From Duganella sp. Root336D2 (GTDB lineage Bacteria; Pseudomonadota; Gammaproteobacteria; Burkholderiales; Burkholderiaceae_D), in NCBI RefSeq assembly GCF_001425005.1, contig NZ_LMDB01000002.1, positions 124,001 to 188,000 on the forward strand: a stretch of 64,000 nt of DNA, in the 5' to 3' direction. Shown here piece after piece: positions 1-6,925 of this stretch. The notes under the pieces are model-generated. The model did no database searches. It saw only the letters and a program-made list of their open reading frames with translations, and was not told the origin of the DNA. A program made the position numbers and the translations under genes. Every line of letters starts with the position of its first letter. Position 1 is the first letter of the stretch.

Positions 1-927
1 TTCCTGGCTGCACTGTGCATCGGCGGCTTCTACGCTACTTCCCTGACCTGGGGCAAGGGCACCCACTACTCGATGATCGAGTACTGGCGCTGGTGGCTGG
101 TCCACCTGTGGGTGGAAGGCTTCTTCGAAGTGTTCGCAACCGCTGTCATCGCACTGCTGTTCACCCGCCTGGGCCTGATCCGCGCTGCTTCGGCAAATAG
201 CGCCATCATCCTGGAAACCATCGTGTTCCTGTTCGGCGGCATCCTGGGCACCTTGCACCACCTGTACTTCACCGGTACGCCTACTTCGGTGATCGCTATC
301 GGCGCCATGTTCTCGGCCCTGGAAGTGGTTCCGCTGTCGCTGATCGGCATTGAGGCCTACCGCAACTACAAGCGTTCGCAGTCGGCGCCATGGCTGGCCT
401 CTTACAAATGGGCCATCCTGTGCTTCATCGCCGTGGGCTTCTGGAATACCGTGGGCGCTGGCCTGCTGGGCTTCTCGATCAACACCCCGATCGCGCTGTA
501 CTACATGCAAGGCCTGAACATGACCGCTGCACACGGCCACGCTGCGCTGTTTGGTGTGTACGGCATGCTGGGTATCGGCCTGATGCTGTTCTGCCTGCGC
601 GGCCTGGTTGACCGCTTCGCATGGTCGGACAAGCTGCTGGCATCGATGTTCTGGTTCCTGAATATCGGCTTGGCCATGATGGTGTTCATCTCGCTGGTTC
701 CTGCCGGTATCTACCAGGCTGCCGCTGCCATCACCAAGGGCATGTGGTATGCCCGTTCGCCTGAGGTGGTGCACTCCACCTTCATGGAAACCGCGGTCTG
801 GCTGCGTGTTCCTGGCGATATCGTGTTCGCGATTGGCTGCCTGTTCCTCGCCCTGTTCGCCCTGCGCCTGATCGGCAAGGCGAAGAAGGAAGAGACCGTG
901 GCAGAAGGCGTGGCGCTGGAGAACTAA
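1..927 (+). CDS. norB: Nitric oxide reductase large subunit, qNor/NorB type (C-terminal part)
   Basis: This is the C-terminal 308 codons of a membrane-bound nitric oxide reductase, which reduces two NO to N2O at a heme b3/non-heme iron centre. The gene is open from base 1, so its start lies outside the window. Visible hallmarks are HLWVEGFFEVF near codons 35-45 (FeB-binding His and Glu), the HH pair near codons 86-87, and HGH near codons 178-180 (heme ligands), set in a series of hydrophobic segments. The C-terminal stretch (MWYAR, WLRVPGD) looks like the single-subunit quinol-dependent qNor form rather than the cytochrome c-dependent NorB, but the N-terminal extension that would settle this is missing. 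An Rrf2 regulator follows after 3 bases, consistent with an NO-responsive operon. Confidence 0.93.
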   Translation, partial: FLAALCIGGFYATSLTWGKGTHYSMIEYWRWWLVHLWVEGFFEVFATAVIALLFTRLGLIRAASANSAIILETIVFLFGGILGTLHHLYFTGTPTSVIAIGAMFSALEVVPLSLIGIEAYRNYKRSQSAPWLASYKWAILCFIAVGFWNTVGAGLLGFSINTPIALYYMQGLNMTAAHGHAALFGVYGMLGIGLMLFCLRGLVDRFAWSDKLLASMFWFLNIGLAMMVFISLVPAGIYQAAAAITKGMWYARSPEVVHSTFMETAVWLRVPGDIVFAIGCLFLALFALRLIGKAKKEETVAEGVALEN

Positions 928-930
928 GCA

Positions 931-1326
931 ATGCGCCTCACGGGCCACACCGACTATGCCTTGCGCCTGCTGATGTACCTGGGCCGGCAGCAGGGCAGGC
1001 TGGTGACCGTGCAGGAGATCGCCAAGGCACACGGCATCTCCGAACATCACCTGCGCAAGGTGGCGCACCGGCTCGGCCAGGCCGGGCTGGTGGCCACCTG
1101 GCGCGGACGGGCCGGTGGCCTGCGCCTGGCGCAGCCGCCGGCTTCGATTTCGGTGGGCGCCGTAGTGCGCCTGGCCGAAGCCGACTTCACGATCGTTGAA
1201 TGTTTTAATGCCACGCGCAATACCTGCCAGCTGGCCGGCGCCTGCCGCCTGCAGGCGGGATTGCACAGGGCGACCGAGGCTTACCTCGGTCATCTCGACC
1301 GCCAGACCCTGGCGGACCTCATCTGA
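931..1326 (+). CDS. nsrR: Rrf2-family transcriptional regulator, NsrR-like NO sensor
   Basis: This 131-residue protein has the short N-terminal winged helix of Rrf2 regulators (start MRLTGHTDYALR, recognition region ISEHHLRKVAHRL). It has three C-terminal cysteines spaced C-x7-C-x5-C around residues 90-104, the usual place of the Fe-S cluster that NO destroys in NsrR. NsrR typically represses NO detoxification genes until NO is present. It starts 3 bases after the NO reductase gene and is followed by a DUF2249 gene, so it probably belongs to the same transcript and controls it. IscR and RsrR are other Rrf2 members, but the cysteine spacing and the neighbour favour NsrR. Confidence 0.82.
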   Translation: MRLTGHTDYALRLLMYLGRQQGRLVTVQEIAKAHGISEHHLRKVAHRLGQAGLVATWRGRAGGLRLAQPPASISVGAVVRLAEADFTIVECFNATRNTCQLAGACRLQAGLHRATEAYLGHLDRQTLADLI

Positions 1327-1336
1327 AGGAACCATC

Positions 1337-1564
1337 ATGAGTGCGCCTGAAATTTTGCTGGAGCTGTGCGGCATGGTGCCGCCTGAACCGATGGAGCGCG
1401 TATTGGAAGCGCTCGACCTGCTGCAACCTGGCCAGCATATCCGCATGGTCATCGACCGCGAGCCGGTTCCCCTCTACCGCATCCTCGAGAAGAACGGCTA
1501 CCGCCACGCTACGTCGATGCGCGAAGACTATATCTACGAAATCCTGATTACCCACGCCGACTGA
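1337..1564 (+). CDS. DUF2249 domain protein
   Basis: This small soluble protein of 75 residues (MSAPEILLELCGM...) matches the DUF2249 fold, a TusA-like two-layer domain frequently encoded next to NO reductase, NsrR and hemerythrin-like genes. The ATG at 1337 is chosen because an AAGGA ribosome site lies 6-10 bases upstream; a longer in-frame extension would run back into nsrR. The segment EPMERVLEALDLLQPGQ followed by the RILEKNGY motif is typical of the family. Its biochemical role is not established. The stop overlaps the next start (ATGA), so translation is coupled to the membrane protein downstream. Confidence 0.75.
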   Translation: MSAPEILLELCGMVPPEPMERVLEALDLLQPGQHIRMVIDREPVPLYRILEKNGYRHATSMREDYIYEILITHAD

Positions 1565-2823
1565 TGCAACGCAAGCTGGCTTTCGAGCATACGCCCGGGC
1601 TGGCGCTGCCGCTGCGATTCCTGCTGGCGGCGCCGTGGTTCGGGGCATTGGCCGGACTGCTGCTGGTGTGGCAGGGCGCCGAAGCGATGAGCACGCGCTG
1701 GGCGCCGGCCACCTTGGCTGTGACCCATTTGCTGACCCTCGGTTTCCTTGGCATGGCCATGGCAGGTTCGCTGCTGCAGATGGTGCCGGTGGTTGCCGGC
1801 GTCGAGCTGCACTGGGCGCGCCGGCTCAGCCCCGTGATCTGGGGCGCCCTGGCCGGCGGCGCACTGCTGCTGGCGGCGGGCTTCCTGCATGGCTTGCCGT
1901 GGTGCCTGCGCGCGGCCGGCATCCTGCTGGTTGGCGCGTTTATCCTTCTTGTTGCCGTGCTGGCGCGGGCGCTGTCGCAGCGCTCCGCGCCGAACGCGCT
2001 TCCCGTCGTCGCCGGCATGCGCCAGGCCGTGCTGGCGCTGGCCTGCGCCGTGACGATCGGCGTGGCGCTGGCGGCTTTCCTGGTTGGCGCGGTGCGCCTG
2101 CGCGTGATGGAGTGGACCAATGTGCATGCCGCCTGGGCCCTGGTGGGCTGGGTCGGCGTGCTGGTGGTGTCGGTGGTGTTCCAGGTGGTGCCGATGTTCC
2201 AGTCCACCCAATTATTCCCGCGCCAACTGGCCTTCACGCTGCCGCCGCTATGCCTTGGCGGGCTGGTGCTGTGGACCGTCGGCTACCTGCTTAACCAGCC
2301 GTGGCAATGGATCGGGGCGGGCCTGGTGAGCGTTTGCCTGGGCCTGTTCGCGGTCTATACGCTGGTGCTGCTGTTCCGCCGCAAGCGCGCGGCCGATGTG
2401 TCGACCTGGTACTGGTGGCTGTCGCTTGGCTCGCTGCTGGCCAGCGTTGCCGTGTTCCTTTGCCCGCGCGGCATAGACAAAGCGCTGGTGCTTGGCGTGC
2501 TGTTTATTGTCGGCTTTGCCATGTCGGCGGTGAACGGCATGCTGTACAAGATCGTGCCGTTCCTGTTGTGGTATCACGGGCAGCACGCCGGCTGCGATGT
2601 GCCGGGCGTGCGCCAGCTGATGCCGGAGAGCGAACCGCGCGTGCAATTCGCCTGGCATGCCGCCAGCGTGGTGCTGCTGCTTGCCGCTGCCATCGCACCC
2701 GGCTGGCTTGCCCAGGCGGCAGGTGGGGTATTGGCAGTTGCCTGCATGCGCCTGGGCTTCGACCTGGCGCTGGCTGCGATCAGCCTTCGTAAGCTCGCAA
2801 ACGAGCAGAATCAAGAATCTTGA
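1564..2823 (+). CDS. Polytopic membrane protein, NnrS / heme-copper-like, NO-associated
   Basis: This 419-residue protein is almost entirely hydrophobic, with about 12 membrane segments. Histidines sit at the starts of helices in HLLTLGFLGMAMAG, HAAWALVGWVGVLV and LLWYHGQHAG, and similar Q-x-V-P-x patterns (LLQMVPVV, VFQVVPMF, KIVPFLLW) recur. This arrangement resembles NnrS-type and heme-copper oxidase-like proteins found in denitrification and NO-stress clusters. It overlaps the DUF2249 gene by one base pair pattern ATGA and is the last gene of the norB-nsrR transcript. Its last 44 bases overlap the 3' end of the convergent DNR-type regulator gene. Function beyond NO metabolism is inferred from context only. 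Confidence 0.68.
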   Translation: MQRKLAFEHTPGLALPLRFLLAAPWFGALAGLLLVWQGAEAMSTRWAPATLAVTHLLTLGFLGMAMAGSLLQMVPVVAGVELHWARRLSPVIWGALAGGALLLAAGFLHGLPWCLRAAGILLVGAFILLVAVLARALSQRSAPNALPVVAGMRQAVLALACAVTIGVALAAFLVGAVRLRVMEWTNVHAAWALVGWVGVLVVSVVFQVVPMFQSTQLFPRQLAFTLPPLCLGGLVLWTVGYLLNQPWQWIGAGLVSVCLGLFAVYTLVLLFRRKRAADVSTWYWWLSLGSLLASVAVFLCPRGIDKALVLGVLFIVGFAMSAVNGMLYKIVPFLLWYHGQHAGCDVPGVRQLMPESEPRVQFAWHAASVVLLLAAAIAPGWLAQAAGGVLAVACMRLGFDLALAAISLRKLANEQNQES

Positions 2824-3460
2824 TCTGGCGGCCGTTCACGGCAATCATGCCCTGGTCGGCCAGCTCGTGCAGCACGCGCGAGAAGTATTCCGGCGTCAGG
2901 TTCAGGCGCGAGGCCAGCAGCTTCTTGCTGACGGCCAGCGTGATCTCGGAACCATCCCCCGCATCGTCATCCTTCAACAGATAGCCAATAATGCGCTGGC
3001 TGCCTGAGCGCAGCGAGTAGGCTTCCACGTCCGAAATCAGGCCATGCAAGCGGCGGCTCATGCCCGCCAGCATGCGGCGGGCGAACTGCGCATTGCGCGC
3101 CAGTTCGGCGAATACGGTGTGTTTGGAGATGTGCAGCAGCATGCAGTCGCTGACAGCGTGGGCGGTGACGATGTAGGGCTTTTCCATGAACATCAGCGCT
3201 TCGCCGAAGCTGTGCCCCGGGCCGATGATCTCGACGATCTTCTCGTTGCCCTGGGCGGAAAGGAAGCTGAGTTTGACCTGGCCGAATATGACCATGTGGA
3301 AGCCGATGCATGGATCGCCGCGCTGGAAGACTGCGCTGCCGCGCGGGATGTGGTGTTCGGTGGTGCCGGCAGCCACCAGCGTCAGCTCCTCCGGCGACAG
3401 GTCTGCGAACAGGGGCAGTCGCTTGAGGAACTCGCGGTGGTCGATTTTGGGGCTTGGCAT
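2780..3460 (-). CDS. Crp/Fnr-family regulator, DNR/NnrR type
   Basis: This protein of about 226 residues has an N-terminal cyclic-nucleotide-binding-like beta-barrel (LPLFADLSPEEL start, GHSFGEALMF in the effector pocket) and a C-terminal helix-turn-helix (VSKKLLASRLNLTPEYFSRVLHEL written as key segments SRLNLTPEYFSR). The four-cysteine N-terminal motif of oxygen-sensing FNR is absent, which fits DNR/NnrR proteins that sense NO through heme. The ATG at 3460 is preferred over one 21 bases upstream because AGGAGA precedes it by 6 bases. It lies just downstream of nirK on the same strand but behind a terminator, and its tail overlaps the convergent membrane-protein gene by 44 bases. It probably binds the two palindromes upstream of nirK. 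Confidence 0.85.
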   Translation of the reverse strand: MPSPKIDHREFLKRLPLFADLSPEELTLVAAGTTEHHIPRGSAVFQRGDPCIGFHMVIFGQVKLSFLSAQGNEKIVEIIGPGHSFGEALMFMEKPYIVTAHAVSDCMLLHISKHTVFAELARNAQFARRMLAGMSRRLHGLISDVEAYSLRSGSQRIIGYLLKDDDAGDGSEITLAVSKKLLASRLNLTPEYFSRVLHELADQGMIAVNGRQIKILDSARLRAYEG

Positions 3461-3482
3461 GTGGTTCTCCTGAAATGGCAAA

Positions 3483-3503
3483 AGGACCCGCTGGGCGGGT
3501 CCT
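3483..3503 (-). terminator. Intrinsic terminator after nirK
   Basis: The sequence holds a 9-bp perfect stem, AGGACCCGC / GCGGGTCCT, with a 3-base loop. On the minus strand it is followed by TTTT. It sits between the nirK stop codon and the start of the DNR-type regulator, so it should end nirK transcription and leave the regulator largely on its own promoter or on read-through. Confidence 0.75.
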
Positions 3504-3540
3504 GTCCTGGTTAAGGTAATGTCGGTTCTAATCCTGAAGA

Positions 3541-4941
3541 TCAGTGGCCCGAGTCACCGTCAGGCTTGCTGCTGGTCCGGAAGACTTCCGGATTCTCCTT
3601 GCCGGTCACGTAGAGGAAGCCGACCAGGCCTTTCTCCATCCGCGACAGGGCGTGGTCGACCAGGATGAAGCGTCCTGGCACCTCGGTCTTGAACTCGACC
3701 ATCGTTGCGCCGCCGGGAGCCACGGTCGTGGTCTGCACGTTTTGCAGCGGAGGCGAAGTCAGGTCGCCCAGGTTGTAGACGCGGTCGAACACTTCACCGA
3801 TCACGTGGAAGCTGGAGGTTGCGTTAGGACCGCCGACACCGAAGAAGATGCGGACGGTTTCGCCGACCTTGGCTTCCATGCGGTGGGTTTTGGTCAACGC
3901 ATCGTGGGTGCCGTTGAACATCAGGTGTTCCGGTTGTTCGGCCAGCAGTTTGTCCAGCGAGAATTCGGCTTCACCTGGAGTGCCGTGTTTCTGCGCGGTG
4001 TACAGCTCGCCCTGCATCACGTAGAACTCCTTGTCGACCTTCGGCAGGCCGCCTTCCGGTTCCACCAGGATCATGCCGTACATGCCGTTGGAGATGTGCT
4101 GGGCCACCATCGGGGTAGCGCAGTGGTACACGTACAGGCCCGGGTTGAGGGCCTTGAAGGTGAAGCTCTTGGTGCTGCCTGGAGCCGCCTGTGTCACCGC
4201 AGCGCCGCCGCCTGGTCCGGTCACGGCATGGAAGTCGACCGAGTGGATCATATGGCTGTCCTTGGCGTTGGACATGTCGACATTCACGGTATCGCCCACA
4301 CGGACGCGGATGAACGGGCCTGGAACCTTGCTGTTGAAGGTCCAGTATTTGTAGGTGGTGCCATCCATCATCTGGCCGAGCACCTCGGTGGTGTCCAGCT
4401 TCACGTTGACAGTTTGCGGGCCGCGTTTGCCGACAGGCGTGCCCACTTCCGCTGGGCTGCGCGAAACGTCGGCACCTTTTGGTGCTGCTTTGAGTTCGCC
4501 TTCGCCAACGATGATCTTGCCGATCATGCCTGCAGCCACGTGGCCTGGCAGGGAGCAGATGTAAGTGAATTCGCCTTTCTTGTCAGCCTTGAACACGATG
4601 GCGGTCGATGCGCCTTTGTCTTTCAGCTGGTTCGACTTGACTTTGAAGTCAGGCACCGAGATGTCGTGGGTTGCGCCATCGCCGTTGACCAGGTTGATCT
4701 GCACCACAGCACCTTCCGGCACGCGCAAGGTCGGATTGGCCTTGCCCTTGGATTCGCCGGCGTCGCTGACGAAAACCAGCTTACCGTCTGCGATATCGGT
4801 GTGCAGGGTAAAGGTCACGTCGGGACGATATTGGACTGCAGTGCTGCCGCCGTGCTGGCCATGTTGTGCATAAGCTGGCGCCAAGGTTGCTGCGCCGATC
4901 ACCAGTGCAGCGATGGCTTTGGACATCAGGGTCGGTTTCAT
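3541..4941 (-). CDS. nirK: Copper nitrite reductase with extra N-terminal cupredoxin domain
   Basis: This 466-residue periplasmic enzyme reduces nitrite to NO. A signal peptide (cleavage near APAYA-QH) precedes a first cupredoxin domain with type 1 copper ligands H92, C129, H134 and M139. The two-domain NirK core follows: HSVDFH (H233 type 1, D236 catalytic, H238 type 2), the YHCATPM segment (H273, C274) with H282 and M287, and SFHVIGE in the last domain. Ordinary NirK is about 360-380 residues, so this is the three-cupredoxin form. The additional domain probably acts as a tethered electron donor. A DNR-type box lies 80 bases upstream of the start and a terminator follows the stop. Confidence 0.95.
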   Translation of the reverse strand: MKPTLMSKAIAALVIGAATLAPAYAQHGQHGGSTAVQYRPDVTFTLHTDIADGKLVFVSDAGESKGKANPTLRVPEGAVVQINLVNGDGATHDISVPDFKVKSNQLKDKGASTAIVFKADKKGEFTYICSLPGHVAAGMIGKIIVGEGELKAAPKGADVSRSPAEVGTPVGKRGPQTVNVKLDTTEVLGQMMDGTTYKYWTFNSKVPGPFIRVRVGDTVNVDMSNAKDSHMIHSVDFHAVTGPGGGAAVTQAAPGSTKSFTFKALNPGLYVYHCATPMVAQHISNGMYGMILVEPEGGLPKVDKEFYVMQGELYTAQKHGTPGEAEFSLDKLLAEQPEHLMFNGTHDALTKTHRMEAKVGETVRIFFGVGGPNATSSFHVIGEVFDRVYNLGDLTSPPLQNVQTTTVAPGGATMVEFKTEVPGRFILVDHALSRMEKGLVGFLYVTGKENPEVFRTSSKPDGDSGH

Positions 4942-5020
4942 TTTCTTCTCACAGGTTTGTCCGGCACGGGATTGCGCCGTTTGACAAGCAAATCTTATGT
5001 TTTACATGCATGTTATTGAA

Positions 5021-5034
5021 TTGACGCAGGTCAA
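5021..5034 (-). promoter_or_regulatory. FNR/DNR-type operator upstream of nirK (proximal)
   Basis: TTGACGCAGGTCAA is a perfect TTGAC-N4-GTCAA dyad, the half-site pattern bound by NnrR/DNR-type Crp/Fnr regulators. It ends 80 bases before the nirK start. A TAAGAT-like -10 hexamer on the minus strand about 34 bases closer to the gene (near 4991-4996) puts the dyad near the -41.5 position typical of class II activation. Confidence 0.7.
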
Positions 5035-5078
5035 AAATTTGGAAAGAACTGCGTATTCTCAATGCAAGTCAGTTATTT

Positions 5079-5092
5079 TTGATCTAGATCAA
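5079..5092 (-). promoter_or_regulatory. FNR/DNR-type operator upstream of nirK (distal)
   Basis: TTGATCTAGATCAA is a perfect 14-bp palindrome matching the FNR/DNR consensus TTGAT-N4-ATCAA. It lies 138 bases upstream of the nirK start and 26 bases beyond the stop of the beta-lactamase gene, so nirK is its only sensible target. The distance between the centres of the two dyads is 58 bases. Confidence 0.65.
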
Positions 5093-5118
5093 GCCGTGAG
5101 AAGACCCCGCGCCACACC

Positions 5119-6912
5119 CTATGGCGCCAATTGCTGGAGAATCGTGTAGGCCGCCTTGATGCGGTCCTCGTTCGGATAGGTGGAATTTGCCAACATGACA
5201 ATGCCGATCTTCTTTTTCGGCACGAAAACCGCATAGGCGCCGAAGCCTCCCGTGGAGCCGGTTTTGTGGAACAGGGTGGCGCCGCCTGCCGCGCCGCGCG
5301 CGTCGAGCCGTTTGGCCGCAACCAGTTCGCGAGTCATCGACGGGGCGCTGCCGCTTTGCAGGCGCTCCAGTGAGACAGGATAGGGGTACTGTTCCCAGCC
5401 AAGGCCTTGTACCAGTGGGCCGGCTTCAAAATAAGGCACGTGGGTTGCCGCGACGGCGCGTCGCATGGACGGCTCCAGGCGGCCCGGATCGATATTCGCC
5501 TGCACGAAGCGCAGCAGGTCTGCGCTGCTGGTTTTGACGCCGTAAGCCTCTGCGTCAAAGGGGCCGGGATTCACACGGACTTGCAGGTCGCCCTTGTAGC
5601 CCCAGGCGTAGTTCGCCATCGCGTGCTCCGGCACATCTTCGTAGGTGTTGTTCATGCCGAAGCGGGGGAAGATCTCGGACACCATCGCAGTCGCGAAATC
5701 CTTTCGTAGCGCAGCTGCGGCGGCGTGTCCAAGCAAGCCAATGCTGGGGTTCGAGTAACGGCGTTTGGCACCCGGCGCTGCGTCCGCCTTCCATGCGCGG
5801 AAGAAGGCCATTTCCCGGCCCTCGCGTACATCGTCAGGGAATTGCAGCTTAAGCCCGCCGGCAGTGTAGGTACCGAGATGGAGCAGGGTGGCTTTGTCGA
5901 TTTCGCTGCCTTTGAGTTGCGGCAGGAAGCGCGAAGGATGTGCGTCCAGCGACAGCTTGCCTTGCGCCTGCGCCCAGGTGGCCAGGGTGGCGGTCATGGC
6001 CTTGCTGACCGAGCCGATTTCGAACAGTGTGTTCTTGCTGACAGGCGCATTGGTTTCGCGCGAGGCGATGCCGTAGTTGAAGTAGTAGGGCTTGCCGTCC
6101 AGCGTGACGGCGACCGCCATACCGGGCATCCCATGCTCTGCCATCAACGGACGAATCGCGCCATCAACAGCGGAGCGCACTTTCAGCCCGCGCAGGAAGC
6201 TCTCGCGCACCTCCATGCCATTACCATCGCCGACCTGGGCGAAGACGACGCGCTGGCCGCCGCGTTCAAGCCAGCCTACATACCAGCCCAGCTCTCGGCC
6301 GCCATCGCTGCCGCTGCCGGTCTTGCCGAAGACCTGCCAGCCGCCGACTTGCTCGGGCCATTTGACCAGCGTTCGAGCCATGTCGTAAGCATTCGGTTTG
6401 ACGTCCAGGCCGCGGTTGACGACTCGACGCAGGAAAGCGATTTGCTCGTCCGGCGAAATGCGCAGCGAAGAGCCGAGCCAGGATTCCGACAGGCCGTTGT
6501 TCTTGCCTGGATCTCCGCTGACATCCGCATTGCCATAGTCGAAACGCTTGACGTAGCTTGCGAAGCGCTCCTCGCCCAGTTGCAGCGTGACTTGCTGGGA
6601 ATACCAGACGACCGACTCCTTCATCCACGAACTCGGATCGTGCGATTGCCGCCATACGGGACGCCAATCCACGTAGCCTTGCTTGAAGGGGAGCACGGGG
6701 GCATGCTCGTCCCACAGCACGCCCGCATCGTAGCCCATCAGCGCGAGCGGCAGCTTGAAGGTCGACATCGGCGGCAGGCGTTTATCGCACACGCCATCGT
6801 GCGCCAGCCACTTGCCGCTGGCCGCATCGGCCATAGCCAGGCAATGCTCTGCAGAATACGCGAGCAAAGGGAGGCCCAGCCCTGCAAGCAGGGCGAAGAT
6901 TTTGCGTTTCAT
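5119..6912 (-). CDS. Fused class D + class C beta-lactamase
   Basis: This 597-residue secreted protein joins two complete serine beta-lactamase domains. After a signal peptide (MKRKIFALLAGLGLPLLAYS) comes an OXA-like class D domain with STFK at 50-53, S-V-V at 100-102, YGN at 126-128 and KTG at 197-199. From about residue 245 an AmpC-like class C domain follows, with SVSK at 301-304, YSN at 386-388 and KTG at 550-552, plus the typical LLHLGTYTAGGL and QFPDD segments. All catalytic motifs are intact in both halves, so a bifunctional enzyme is likely. The ATG at 6912 is chosen because it gives the signal peptide; it lies 13 bases after blaR1. A comparable natural fusion, LRA-13, was reported from soil metagenomics. 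Substrate range cannot be read from the sequence. Confidence 0.93.
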   Translation of the reverse strand: MKRKIFALLAGLGLPLLAYSAEHCLAMADAASGKWLAHDGVCDKRLPPMSTFKLPLALMGYDAGVLWDEHAPVLPFKQGYVDWRPVWRQSHDPSSWMKESVVWYSQQVTLQLGEERFASYVKRFDYGNADVSGDPGKNNGLSESWLGSSLRISPDEQIAFLRRVVNRGLDVKPNAYDMARTLVKWPEQVGGWQVFGKTGSGSDGGRELGWYVGWLERGGQRVVFAQVGDGNGMEVRESFLRGLKVRSAVDGAIRPLMAEHGMPGMAVAVTLDGKPYYFNYGIASRETNAPVSKNTLFEIGSVSKAMTATLATWAQAQGKLSLDAHPSRFLPQLKGSEIDKATLLHLGTYTAGGLKLQFPDDVREGREMAFFRAWKADAAPGAKRRYSNPSIGLLGHAAAAALRKDFATAMVSEIFPRFGMNNTYEDVPEHAMANYAWGYKGDLQVRVNPGPFDAEAYGVKTSSADLLRFVQANIDPGRLEPSMRRAVAATHVPYFEAGPLVQGLGWEQYPYPVSLERLQSGSAPSMTRELVAAKRLDARGAAGGATLFHKTGSTGGFGAYAVFVPKKKIGIVMLANSTYPNEDRIKAAYTILQQLAP

Positions 6913-6925
6913 TTTTTTTCTCGGT

